This document shows, piece after piece, positions 16,118 to 22,735 of a stretch of 31,889 nt of DNA. The DNA comes from a virus. Position 1 is the stretch's first letter. Each line of letters starts with the position of its first letter. Position numbers and translations under genes: made by a program. The notes beneath the pieces are model-generated. The model searched no databases and was not told the DNA's origin. It worked only from the letters and a program-made list of their open reading frames with translations. The stretch is from IMG/VR virus record IMGVR_UViG_3300042479_000390, positions 1-31,889 of that record. One strand, given 5' to 3'.

Positions 16118-16215
16118 CACCAACACAGCTGCACCCTGAACCTGTCCGCGCCCACAGGGAAAGCGATTTACCCTTTAATCGCAGATCGCAGGAACAGGGT
16201 GCAGCTGTGTTGGTG
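16118..16215. repeat. Perfect 21-bp inverted repeat with two inner hairpins (possible structured RNA or DNA site)
   Basis: Arms at 16118-16138 and 16195-16215 are perfect reverse complements over 21 bp (arm begins CACCAACACAGCTGC). Between them are two further hairpins: 16141-16145 with 16154-16158 (CCTGT/ACAGG, 8-nt loop) and 16163-16168 with 16177-16182 (GCGATT/AATCGC, 8-nt loop). Read as RNA from either strand this can fold as a three-way junction closed by a 21-bp stem. It lies between the terL operon and the next gene upstream. There is no T-run on either side, so it is not a standard intrinsic terminator. It could be a packaging-initiation site, a structured leader RNA, an RNase III processing site or a replication signal. 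Confidence 0.85.
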
Positions 16216-16379
16216 CTTGTCTTTCCAAGCTGTCATCGCTTTCCAGTTTTCGTTCCCTCATTGCGATTGTTGAGGGCAGAGGTTGGGCGGCTTGGCAGTT
16301 TATTTACGCCGTGAACCATACCGCCGCGTGCTACGCTGATAAGACTGGGTTCAACATCAGCGCACCCCGTTATGAAAAA
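16216..16379. other. Gene-poor spacer
   Basis: No ORF on the minus strand here is longer than about 28 codons and none has a good ribosome-binding site. With the inverted repeat next to it this makes the longest stretch without a supported gene in the window (about 300 bp from 16084 to 16379). A plus-strand ORF (16102-16314) crosses it but runs through the inverted repeat, against local transcription, and is not credible. Confidence 0.6.
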
Positions 16380-16652
16380 TCACGACAACCCTTGCGGGAT
16401 AGTTTGGTACATCGTCCGAAACTTTTCATCGCTGTAAAACCTGATTTCGTGATCCTCGCCTTCTATCACCCAACTGCCAGGCCACATCGTATGCACGACG
16501 AATCCGTCTTTTCGTACCGATAGGAACTTGTCTCGATATAGACTGCCGACCATGCCGTGCTTACCTAAAAAATCTACGATTTCCTGAGTATTATCACCCG
16601 TCCACTGGTAACACTCGGCGTCCCTTACAATTCGTCTATGTGTTGGTTTCAT
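16380..16652 (-). CDS. Small conserved phage protein (QWTG ... PGSWVI type)
   Basis: A 90-aa protein with the pattern AECYQWTGDNTQEIVDFLG near the N-terminus and VHTMWPGSWVIEGEDHEIRF near the middle, ending with a helix around EKFRTMYQ. Phage proteins that start with a vi.A.qWTG motif and carry PGdWii.G are very common in phages of many hosts, but their role is unknown to me. A strong GGAGG lies 6 nt before the ATG. The gene overlaps the end of the Cys-rich gene upstream by 17 bp. Confidence 0.8.
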   Translation of the reverse strand: MKPTHRRIVRDAECYQWTGDNTQEIVDFLGKHGMVGSLYRDKFLSVRKDGFVVHTMWPGSWVIEGEDHEIRFYSDEKFRTMYQTIPQGLS

Positions 16653-17067
16653 CTGCCGCCTCCTTCTTAAGTTTCTGCTTCTCCCGCCACCGCTTATTGC
16701 CAGCCGCGTTAATCGCCCTTACCTTCTCCGCATTGTTGGCGCGCCATGTTGCGTTGAGCAATTGCTGTTTCACGACGGACTGCGCCTTCACCTCCTCCCA
16801 ACAGGCCAAGCAGCGGAACGAATGCAGCCCGTTGAACTGGTCGGTTGCCTTCGCCACACCGCACATCTTGCAGGTGCGGTCAACAGCAACCTTCGGCGGA
16901 CGGCCTATCTTCGCGTGAGTCGGAACGTAGCGGCTTGGTTGCACCTGTTTGCACTGCCTGCCGCTGGGCGTTGGCTGTCCTTCCGCGTGGGTTTCACCAC
17001 ACACTACGCACACACGGGGGCATTGCTCCCATGTCCTGCGGTGCGGTTTAACGACTAACGGTTGCAT
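16636..17067 (-). CDS. Zinc-ribbon-type protein
   Basis: A 143-aa basic protein with two probable metal sites: Cys20-x2-Cys23 with His27 or Cys39, and Cys66-x2-Cys69 with Cys86-x2-Cys89 (RTCKMCGVAKATDQF ... FRCLACWEE). The second pair is the pattern seen at the front of endonuclease VII-like and other recombination nucleases, but the catalytic His/Asn part is not evident. The C-terminus is a basic helix (NKRWREKQKLKKEA) that could bind nucleic acid. There is no clear ribosome-binding site; the start lies 13 bp inside the preceding gene, so re-initiation is likely. Confidence 0.6.
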   Translation of the reverse strand: MQPLVVKPHRRTWEQCPRVCVVCGETHAEGQPTPSGRQCKQVQPSRYVPTHAKIGRPPKVAVDRTCKMCGVAKATDQFNGLHSFRCLACWEEVKAQSVVKQQLLNATWRANNAEKVRAINAAGNKRWREKQKLKKEAADETNT

Positions 17068-17336
17068 AATTGCGAAGCGGCGACAATTTTGCGTTCTATT
17101 TCGCTCAGTTGCTGATTCACTTTTGATTGCAACTGCGCAGCCTCTTCCCGCAATTCTGCAATCTGTAATATTGTCCGCGTGGCATCAGGCATAAGCTCTA
17201 CCCCAGGAAGATCAATTTCGTGTGAATCAAGCCAGAGCCGTTCTGGTGAATTGTCGTGCTTGAACGAGTAGACTTCGATGCGTCCTGATTTTTCCCATGT
17301 GTACTGCTCTTGGTATATGTGAATTGTGATTTTCAT
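17055..17336 (-). CDS. Uncharacterised protein with C-terminal coiled coil
   Basis: A 93-aa protein. The first half looks beta-rich (MKITIHIYQEQYTWEKSGRI), the second is a heptad-like helix (ILQIAELREEAAQLQSKVNQ...). GAGGAAAA lies just before the ATG, inside the end of the nuclease gene upstream, which stops immediately before this start. No family recognised. Confidence 0.65.
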   Translation of the reverse strand: MKITIHIYQEQYTWEKSGRIEVYSFKHDNSPERLWLDSHEIDLPGVELMPDATRTILQIAELREEAAQLQSKVNQQLSEIERKIVAASQLCNR

Positions 17337-17789
17337 TTATTTTTCCTCTTTGTCTAAAATATTTCTAAAAACCGCTTCCAGCATAGCTTTCCAATCCGTC
17401 TTACGAGCTGCGCCGTACCAACCCGCTACCTGAATTAGACCATCCGCCGTCATACTTTCCAATTCCCGTGCATGCTTGCCGTGGACCAAAACGAGCCAAT
17501 CACCCCCCTGCCCTAAGATCCAAACATTCGCGCCAGCCATCGCACGCCCGTATATCCATGCCACCTGCTCAGGGCGCAGGCCGTAATCGCCCTTAAAAAT
17601 AGTGGTACTCTCCCTAACTGGCATTAAAAGCCTGCATTTCAGCTCAACGAACGCGCAATGTCCGCTAACTCGCGAATGCAACACGACATCGGGCACACCT
17701 TCGCCGACCAGATTCTCAATTCTCTGCGCAAAACAAAATGGCGCAATGCCCGGTTGCATCCTTTTCCACAATCTCGTTTCAGGCTTCAT
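17337..17789 (-). CDS. VRR-NUC-type (PD-(D/E)xK) nuclease
   Basis: A 150-aa single-domain nuclease of the virus-type replication-repair family. Visible catalytic frame: Glu25 in QRIENLVG, Asp34 in GEGVPDVV, Glu49-x-Lys51 in FVELKC, followed by LRPEQVAWIYGRAMAGANVW, the typical Q motif and strand of this fold. Such enzymes act on branched or structured DNA in replication and recombination, and phage copies usually travel with an SNF2-like helicase, as they do here at 20127-21629. It starts in an ATGA overlap with the gene upstream. Biochemical specificity cannot be read from sequence. Confidence 0.82.
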   Translation of the reverse strand: MKPETRLWKRMQPGIAPFCFAQRIENLVGEGVPDVVLHSRVSGHCAFVELKCRLLMPVRESTTIFKGDYGLRPEQVAWIYGRAMAGANVWILGQGGDWLVLVHGKHARELESMTADGLIQVAGWYGAARKTDWKAMLEAVFRNILDKEEK

Positions 17790-17974
17790 AGCGCGTCTAT
17801 CAATCGTTGTAATTGAGCATCGTCAACGGCGGTCGCTGCTTTGCGTAGGCATATTGCCAGACTTTCCTCACGATTATGCACAAAGCGCGTTATCACAAGG
17901 CTGTTTATGCGTAGCTCGTACACGTGCGGTCCGGAATGCTTAGCATTTGGCGCGACATTCACTATCGAAATCAT
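17786..17974 (-). CDS. Small conserved phage protein (HVYELRINSLVITRF type)
   Basis: A 62-aa protein with a beta hairpin HVYELRINSLVITRFVHNRE then a helix LAICLRKAATAVDDAQLQRL. I know this pattern from small ORFs beside VRR-NUC and helicase genes in other phages, without an assigned role. Overlaps both neighbours by 4 bp (ATGA at each end), so it is locked in the replication transcript. Confidence 0.75.
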   Translation of the reverse strand: MISIVNVAPNAKHSGPHVYELRINSLVITRFVHNREESLAICLRKAATAVDDAQLQRLIDAL

Positions 17975-18198
17975 AGGCCGTCCACCAAATCATCAAACCG
18001 CTCACCCTTCATGTTGCGATCCCACAAGGCTTTGAACTGGCGAGGGTTCAATATGCGCACTTTTTCATAGCGTTCCGTTGCGCGTATCGCGCGATCAAGC
18101 TCTACCCCTATCGCTGCGGGGTGCGGGCGTGGGACTGTTTCATCCCCGCGCCGCCACGCGTTGAACTGTTTTAAGAATGCAATTGTTGCTTTCATCAC
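17971..18198 (-). CDS. Small conserved phage protein (NAWRRGDE ... FDDLVDGL type)
   Basis: A 75-aa protein with FNAWRRGDETVPRPHPAAIG and a C-terminal helix pair ending NPRQFKALWDRNMKGERFDD. Similar short phage proteins beginning with a N.WRRGDe motif and a predicted helical core are frequent; their function is not known to me. The start is either GTG at 18198 or the directly following ATG at 18195. It ends in an ATGA overlap with the next gene. Confidence 0.72.
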   Translation of the reverse strand: MMKATIAFLKQFNAWRRGDETVPRPHPAAIGVELDRAIRATERYEKVRILNPRQFKALWDRNMKGERFDDLVDGL

Positions 18199-18235
18199 TG
18201 CCCCGTCATTATTGTCGTTGCTGTTGGTTGTTTGG

Positions 18236-18254
18236 TGACCGCTTACGGCGGTCA
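18236..18254 (-). terminator. Hairpin after the SSB-like gene, possible weak or Rho-type terminator
   Basis: Perfect 7-bp stem TGACCGC/GCGGTCA with 5-nt loop, 9 bases past the SSB-like stop in the leftward direction. No U-tract follows, so it may instead stabilise the upstream message or reduce read-through. Confidence 0.35.
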
Positions 18255-18263
18255 GTCGGGCGA

Positions 18264-19040
18264 TTAAAACGGTATATCTTTTTCCATTCCATCGGTGGTG
18301 CGCACTTGCTCCTTGACCTCACCGCTAGACACCGCATCGCGGAAGGCTTTCGCCGCTTGATATAGCTCTGCGCTTTCAACCGCGCCGAGTGTCTCGACTT
18401 TAAGGCCGAACCAGCTGCCCTTGTCGTTGCTCTCCGATACTGTTGTGATGCGGTACTGGTGACTGAACATCGCCGGGGTGAAGTGTGTACCGTCAGCGCG
18501 TTGCATCTTGATGCCGTTCATCTTGCTCATCCACTGGCGCGACTTCTTGATCTGTGAACTGGCGAGACTGATTACAGCAGGTTGATATCCGCCTTTGCCG
18601 TCCAGCACCAGCACATAATGGGTGCGGGTGTCGGATAGCAGGTTGCCTTCGCTATCTATCAACCGCCCATCGTTATCCACCACACCCGCCGCCACTTGCG
18701 GGTCGGATGGAGTCAATTCCCCCTTGAACCCGCCGCCGCTGTCACGCGGTGCCCATTTGATAAAACTGCGCTTGAAGTAGCAGGGGATGACGATCGCACC
18801 TGTCGTGCCGTCAATTATTTCCTGTGAAACGGAGTTGTATAACATGCCCTCCTCCGCGCCCTTGATATACGCTCCGTCTGACTTCTTGCATTGCGGTGAC
18901 ATGCTTTGCAAGACGGACAGAAAGGGAATGGCATACGCGCTTGAATCTGCTTGCTCGAATCCCGCGCCTGCGTCGTCCTCGAACTGAGGTGCCATTACTG
19001 CGACTTTTGTTTCCTGTGCTTCTACGATGCCTTTACTCAT
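18264..19040 (-). CDS. SSB-like single-stranded DNA-binding protein (acidic DIPF tip)
   Basis: A 258-aa protein. After a disordered 30-residue lead it has a compact beta-rich body (PFLSVLQSMSPQCKK; GAIVIPCYFKRSFIKWAPRD; KKSRQWMSKMNGIKMQRADG) and an acidic linker that ends exactly in MEKDIPF. A C-terminal DIPF tip is the protein-interaction end of bacterial SSB, used to dock replication and repair enzymes. The gene lies between replication genes and the nuclease, and has the shared strong leader TTAGAAAGGAA, suggesting high expression. The body does not look like a canonical OB-fold SSB, so the assignment rests on tip, size and context. An alternative is a recombination mediator. Confidence 0.6.
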   Translation of the reverse strand: MSKGIVEAQETKVAVMAPQFEDDAGAGFEQADSSAYAIPFLSVLQSMSPQCKKSDGAYIKGAEEGMLYNSVSQEIIDGTTGAIVIPCYFKRSFIKWAPRDSGGGFKGELTPSDPQVAAGVVDNDGRLIDSEGNLLSDTRTHYVLVLDGKGGYQPAVISLASSQIKKSRQWMSKMNGIKMQRADGTHFTPAMFSHQYRITTVSESNDKGSWFGLKVETLGAVESAELYQAAKAFRDAVSSGEVKEQVRTTDGMEKDIPF

Positions 19041-19045
19041 TTTGA

Positions 19046-19056
19046 TTCCTTTCTAA
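19046..19056 (-). promoter_or_regulatory. Shared leader motif TTAGAAAGGAA (copy 2)
   Basis: Ribosome-binding region of the SSB-like gene, 5 nt from its ATG; identical to the copies at 16089-16099 and 19628-19638. Confidence 0.7.
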
Positions 19057-19100
19057 GGTTTGCCGGACTTGTTTAAACCGCCGTCCGACTCAAGCGGGTG

Positions 19101-19622
19101 TTATTTGATTACCGCCTTCGTTACAACTCCTGCGCCGAACAACTCCATCGGGAATTCAGCACCCTTCGCGAGGCGTTCACGGATGAGTGCTTTAAGCGTT
19201 TGGTTGTGCACGGTAGCGGCGAATGCTGCATTGTTCCAGCCGTTAACATGACACTCAGCGAGCAGGGCGGTGGCTTGCTCCTCTTCGTCTCTGCCGAATG
19301 AGACCGTGACCTCGCTTTTGATAACGTCACCCAACCCATGATTTCGAAGCCATAGCAGCGCAGCGTCGCAGGCAGTGCCCTTCGGCATGGTCGCGTAAAC
19401 ATCATCTTTGATGCTGATCTTCTCGCCGGAGGGTAGTTTGATTTCGGCCACTCCTGCCTGCTGCATAGCAAGCGGCAAGTCTACCTCTTGCGTTTGCCTG
19501 AGCGCGGCCTTAGCTAATTTCAGCAAGTCCTCTAACACGGTGAGCTCAAGCTCCTGTGCTCGTTGTCGGCGGGCGAGTGCGCTTATTTCAGCGATGTCAG
19601 CGTTGCTTGGTATATGTTCCAC
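19101..19622 (-). CDS. Uncharacterised protein of the SSB/helicase neighbourhood
   Basis: A 173-aa acidic protein started by GTG at 19622 with AGAAAGGAA upstream. Residues 10-60 form a long helix (LARRQRAQELELTVLEDLLK) that may be a coiled coil; the middle has a short beta unit (EIKLPSGEKISIKDDVYATM) and the C-terminal part a helical repeat region ending AEFPMELFGAGVVTKAVIK. Proteins of this shape sit next to SSB-like genes in other phages; the partnership suggests a DNA-metabolism accessory role but no catalytic motif is visible. Confidence 0.7.
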   Translation of the reverse strand: MEHIPSNADIAEISALARRQRAQELELTVLEDLLKLAKAALRQTQEVDLPLAMQQAGVAEIKLPSGEKISIKDDVYATMPKGTACDAALLWLRNHGLGDVIKSEVTVSFGRDEEEQATALLAECHVNGWNNAAFAATVHNQTLKALIRERLAKGAEFPMELFGAGVVTKAVIK

Positions 19623-19627
19623 GGTAT

Positions 19628-19638
19628 TTCCTTTCTAA
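19628..19638 (-). promoter_or_regulatory. Shared leader motif TTAGAAAGGAA (copy 3)
   Basis: Ribosome-binding region of the 173-aa gene; the exact 11-mer is shared with the leaders at 16089-16099 and 19046-19056. It makes the GTG start at 19622 credible. Confidence 0.7.
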
Positions 19639-19716
19639 AGTTAAGTTCTTCCCGGTTATGGTTCCGGGTTGCCCAAGACTACCAGCACGCAGGCGGCATT
19701 CGGCAACAATTCCAAT

Positions 19717-20067
19717 TCAAACTGCTCGGCCTGATACGTCGATTTGGAGAGGGATATACGCCCGGCTCTGCCTGTCCCAGCGCAGGACTTTCACCCGCCC
19801 GTGGTTCAAACTGCTTGCGATCATGCCTGCTGCCATCATGCTGGCGGGATCTCCAGCGGGCAGGATATAGTCGTCATCACTGAATCCCGCAAGTCGGTCG
19901 CGCATCATCCGCACCATAGGGACTGTGCTGATTAACGATGCACCTGCTGGCAGGAGTATTTCAAGGTCGCCGTACACAGCAGCGGGCGTTAAATTGAAGA
20001 TCGGCACCAGACGCTGTGCAGTTTCATCCCATTTCGTGGGTTCGTGAGTTACAAAAACTTTTGACAT
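19717..20067 (-). CDS. Conserved phage protein of unknown function (VTHEP ... SDDDYILPAGDP type)
   Basis: A 116-aa protein with VTHEPTKWDETAQRLVPIFN, then VYGDLEILLPAG, FSDDDYILPAGDPASMMAAG, and a basic C-terminal strand VKVLRWDRQSRAYIPLQIDV. This pattern is shared by many phage and prophage proteins found with replication and recombination genes. No activity is known to me. An AGGAG site lies 6 nt before the ATG, and a sigma70-like promoter lies in the 59-bp gap upstream. Confidence 0.78.
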   Translation of the reverse strand: MSKVFVTHEPTKWDETAQRLVPIFNLTPAAVYGDLEILLPAGASLISTVPMVRMMRDRLAGFSDDDYILPAGDPASMMAAGMIASSLNHGRVKVLRWDRQSRAYIPLQIDVSGRAV

Positions 20068-20091
20068 TTATTCTCCTATTTCTGAATGCAA

Positions 20092-20120
20092 ATTGTAACT
20101 TACTTTGTGGAGTTGCGCAA
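20092..20120 (-). promoter_or_regulatory. Candidate sigma70-type promoter for the SSB/nuclease/terminase segment
   Basis: On the minus strand: TTGCGC, 17-bp spacer, TACAAT, in the only sizeable gap after the helicase gene. The -10 matches 5 of 6 consensus bases, the -35 only 3 of 6. It would start transcription just upstream of the 116-aa gene and allow it, the 173-aa gene and the SSB-like gene to be made independently of the polymerase/helicase transcript. Confidence 0.5.
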
Positions 20121-20126
20121 GCGTTA

Positions 20127-21629
20127 TCATTCTAACCACTTTCCGCTTTCATCCCCGGTTATTAAATCAGCAACGTCTTTCTTGTTGCGCAGTGCATCGA
20201 TGATCTTGCTGTCAACCGTGCCCGCCGCTTCGATGTCAATTATCAACGTCCCCGTTTTCTTGAGCATATTTTCCGCACGATCTTCACTTTGCAGCCGATG
20301 GTATAAGGAGAAGTCGTTGGAGTGATACACCATAACATCGGCTGCGTGAAGCGGTAGACCCACACCGCCCGCACCTTGTTGCCCAACAAAGTATTGTAGA
20401 CGCTTTGCCTGAAAACCTTCCTTCGCTGCTTCGCGTTCATCGTTTGAAATGTCCCCCCAATATCGTGCAATCGGTTTGTTCGTGGCGGTCGTTATCGCTG
20501 CGCAAATGTCATTCAAGTCAGTTTTGAATCGCGCCCAGAATATGATGCTTGCGTCAGGGTATGCTTCGATGATTTCCAACACTGCCTGAATGCGCGGGTT
20601 ATCGAGCGGCCTGTCAAATACCTTTGTGTGCTGTTCGCCGCCCGTCAGCTGCTTCGGGATGATGCCGCATATCATGCGCTGGTACAGCATGACGGCGACC
20701 ATTTTGTTGATCGGCTCCGGCGTTTCGCCTTTCTTCATCGCTTGGAGGTAGTGCTTGATGAGCTTGTCCTGATGCGGTGCGAGTTCGACTTCCCAGCGTT
20801 TGTATAGCTTCTCAGGCAGGTCAGCGCACTCCTTGCGGGTCACGCGGTAGCAGCACTTGTCAACCCACTGCTTCAGCTCTTCCAAGTTCTTGTATGCAGG
20901 GGTGCCGTCGTCGTTCGTTGCCATGATCGGCGGCACAAAACGCGTGCCGGACTTGCGCATGATGCCTTGTATCATAGGATGACTTGCTGGCAAGTAGTCA
21001 GCGTATCGCGCCTTAAATGCCACGTGCGATTGCACTGGCAGAGCGTCCTCGGACAGGAACAGCAGCTGTGCGTACACATCCAAAGGCGACTGAGTCACAG
21101 GCGTGCCATTCAGTATGCGACGATACTTCGCGTGCGGTGCGAGCTTTAAAGCTGCTCTAGTTACGCCTGTTCCCATCGACTTGATGCGAGTACTTTCATC
21201 AACGACCATCATGCAAGCGGTCGCATTCAGGAATCGCCTTGCGAAATCATACCCGCGCTTCGTTCCAAGAGCTTCAACGTTCATTGAGAGGATACGCAGC
21301 TCATGACCAGCGTTGAACAGGTCTTCAAGCTCCACGCCTTTCTTTTTGGTTTGTGCCGCACTCCACGTTGCGGTTATGCGCGAGCACCAGTCTGGCAGGT
21401 GGATTTTAATCTCGTCCGCAATCCAATTTCGATGAACGCCATTCGGTGCAATTATTAGCAGTCCGTTGATGCGCCCCATTCGATGCAATTGGGCAGCGTT
21501 ATCTAGCACTATCTTGCTTTTTCCAGTGCGTTGCTCAAGAAATAGCCCAACGTATTCATCCTCCCATGATTCTTTTAAAATTGAATCTTGATGCGCGAAC
21601 GGGGTCGTTTTGTATTGATAATTTAGCAT
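20127..21629 (-). CDS. SNF2-family (superfamily 2) helicase / ATPase
   Basis: A 500-aa two-domain DNA translocase. N-terminus has the Q-like motif NYQYKTTPFAHQ at 3-14, Walker A QRTGKS at 33-38 (motif I), Asp144-Glu145-Ser146 (motif II, VVDESTRIK) and NGTP at 174-177 (motif III). Domain 2 has the helicase C-terminal pattern with IFWARFKTDL, YFVGQQGAGGVGL and the arginine-finger region HRLQSEDRAEN. Phage proteins of this type are thought to remodel branched DNA or stripped nucleoprotein during replication and recombination, often with a VRR-NUC nuclease. Its first codons overlap the end of the HNH gene, whose stop lies 4 nt inside this start region. Confidence 0.9.
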   Translation of the reverse strand: MLNYQYKTTPFAHQDSILKESWEDEYVGLFLEQRTGKSKIVLDNAAQLHRMGRINGLLIIAPNGVHRNWIADEIKIHLPDWCSRITATWSAAQTKKKGVELEDLFNAGHELRILSMNVEALGTKRGYDFARRFLNATACMMVVDESTRIKSMGTGVTRAALKLAPHAKYRRILNGTPVTQSPLDVYAQLLFLSEDALPVQSHVAFKARYADYLPASHPMIQGIMRKSGTRFVPPIMATNDDGTPAYKNLEELKQWVDKCCYRVTRKECADLPEKLYKRWEVELAPHQDKLIKHYLQAMKKGETPEPINKMVAVMLYQRMICGIIPKQLTGGEQHTKVFDRPLDNPRIQAVLEIIEAYPDASIIFWARFKTDLNDICAAITTATNKPIARYWGDISNDEREAAKEGFQAKRLQYFVGQQGAGGVGLPLHAADVMVYHSNDFSLYHRLQSEDRAENMLKKTGTLIIDIEAAGTVDSKIIDALRNKKDVADLITGDESGKWLE

Positions 21630-22321
21630 GATGCCGCCTTATTTTTCGTGCGCGTTGCAGCATACCTAGAATGGAATTGCTCACGTTGCTCAGTCGTGCG
21701 ATTTCGAAATGTCGCGCGTTTCTTTTCACGGATAGCTGCTTTTTCTTCAGCGGTTTTATTGAGTGATGTGGCGCGCATCTTTTCGATAACTTCCGGGCGC
21801 TGCATAGCATCGTTGCGCTTCCCGAACATATGATGCATCTCGCCAGCGCGACCGAACATATGATTTTTCGCCCCGCGTTGATCAAGCTTTACGGGTTTGC
21901 CAAAGTTTGGGTGCGCTTTTCCTTTAACTCCATACATCGGGTTGTTCGCGCCTTTTAATTTTGCTGCAACCTCTGGACGTTTCATTGGGTGATTATCTCC
22001 CGAATTTTGTAGGGATGATTGTATCGCGAATGCTCGGCGTATCCATCCGTAGCTTTTATTCGCTGCGCGATCTTTATGCCTTCGCGAACTACGTAGCATA
22101 GCGTTGACTGCAAATACTAGCTTACCGTTTCCGGGGTACATTTTCACAAGCAATTGGTGCGCGACATAATGTTCTTCAGCCGTAAGATGCACCAAGTTGT
22201 GCCGATCATTGGAGCCGCCTAAACAGCGCGGTAGTGCGTGATGCCGTTCGGTGTACTCGCCCGGCTTTGCGCGGTCTCGTGCCCGCTGAATTAACCGCTC
22301 GTAGTGCAATGAGTAGTTCAT
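21623..22321 (-). CDS. Free-standing HNH homing endonuclease with NUMOD3-like repeats
   Basis: A 232-aa protein (an in-frame upstream Met at 22348 is less likely; ATG 22321 overlaps the stop of the remnant upstream). Residues about 25-60 hold the HNH core ERHHALPRCLGGSNDRHNLV followed by HLTAEEHYVAHQ. The C-terminal half has several NPMYG...HPNFGK and NHMFGR...HHMFGK units, the NUMOD3-type DNA-binding pattern of homing nucleases, and ends in a very basic helix. It is inserted seamlessly: its ATG overlaps a TGA and its TAA overlaps the helicase start. Base use is ordinary for the window. Confidence 0.9.
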   Translation of the reverse strand: MNYSLHYERLIQRARDRAKPGEYTERHHALPRCLGGSNDRHNLVHLTAEEHYVAHQLLVKMYPGNGKLVFAVNAMLRSSRRHKDRAANKSYGWIRRAFAIQSSLQNSGDNHPMKRPEVAAKLKGANNPMYGVKGKAHPNFGKPVKLDQRGAKNHMFGRAGEMHHMFGKRNDAMQRPEVIEKMRATSLNKTAEEKAAIREKKRATFRNRTTEQREQFHSRYAATRTKNKAASC

Positions 22322-22407
22322 GCTGTTACGCCCTCCGCGTCCTTGCAAAGCGCAAGCGCCGTCAGCTGATGGGCGAACGGTTCGGTTTTAAATTGGTAGG
22401 AGTTCAT
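22318..22407 (-). pseudogene. Remnant of a second helicase N-terminus upstream of the HNH gene
   Basis: A 29-codon ORF begins 2 bases after the stop of the upstream gene and reads MNSYQFKTEPFAHQ then LTALALCKDAEGVTA before a TGA that overlaps the HNH start. The first 14 residues match the intact helicase start MLNYQYKTTPFAHQ at 10 positions, but the codons differ at most silent sites. This looks like the front of another, diverged SNF2 helicase allele cut off by the HNH gene. It may still be translated as a leader peptide. Confidence 0.75.
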
Positions 22408-22408
22408 A

Positions 22409-22654
22409 TTAAAATGCAAACTTTACGCCATGCAACTTCATCACATCAACATAGAGCGGGTGCTGGTCGGAAAATTCGCAGACATCAATCTTGCCAATGT
22501 TCTCAATAGGTGACAATTTAACGTCAATAATCAACGGGCGCGTGACGTAGCCTCGATAGCATACGTGCGCGGACAAAGTGCCAACATATAGAATCTGAAA
22601 TCCAGCAACTTCGAACAGTCTCTTGACGTGACGCATGGCGGGATGGATTTTCAT
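22409..22654 (-). CDS. Uncharacterised small protein
   Basis: An 81-aa mixed alpha/beta protein (MKIHPAMRHVKRLFEVAGFQ...). A strong AGAGGAG site precedes the ATG, and the same leader (CCAGAAAGAGGAG) occurs before the gene at 30513. A promoter-like pair and a GC-rich hairpin lie just upstream. The gene is followed 2 nt later by the helicase remnant, so in a relative without the HNH gene it probably abutted the helicase. Function unknown. Confidence 0.65.
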   Translation of the reverse strand: MKIHPAMRHVKRLFEVAGFQILYVGTLSAHVCYRGYVTRPLIIDVKLSPIENIGKIDVCEFSDQHPLYVDVMKLHGVKFAF

Positions 22655-22674
22655 TTTATTTCTCCTCTTTCTGG

Positions 22675-22692
22675 TCGCGCACTATTGCGCGA
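22675..22692 (-). promoter_or_regulatory. GC-rich hairpin in the leader of the 81-aa gene
   Basis: Perfect 6-bp stem TCGCGC/GCGCGA with 6-nt loop, between the promoter-like sequence at 22699-22727 and the ribosome-binding site. It could protect the 5' end of a new transcript or act as a weak attenuator. Confidence 0.45.
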
Positions 22693-22698
22693 TGAAGC

Positions 22699-22727
22699 AT
22701 TATCTTCCAATTGCAAAATAAAAGCAA
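22699..22727 (-). promoter_or_regulatory. Candidate sigma70-type promoter upstream of the helicase segment
   Basis: On the minus strand: TTGCTT, 17-bp spacer, GATAAT (5 of 6 at the -10), placed in the 81-bp gap after the polymerase stop at 22736. AT-rich spacer. It would drive the 81-aa gene, the HNH gene and the helicase. Confidence 0.5.
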
Positions 22728-22735
22728 CAATTATT

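Noticed and set aside
16102-16314. 70-aa plus-strand ORF over the inverted repeat
   Set aside because: Runs through the palindrome, opposite to local transcription, lacks a ribosome-binding site, and the peptide has no protein-like pattern.
19651-19668. CCCGG/CCGGG hairpin in the gap after the 116-aa gene, considered as terminator
   Set aside because: Only 5 bp with an 8-nt loop and no U-tract; too weak to list as a feature.
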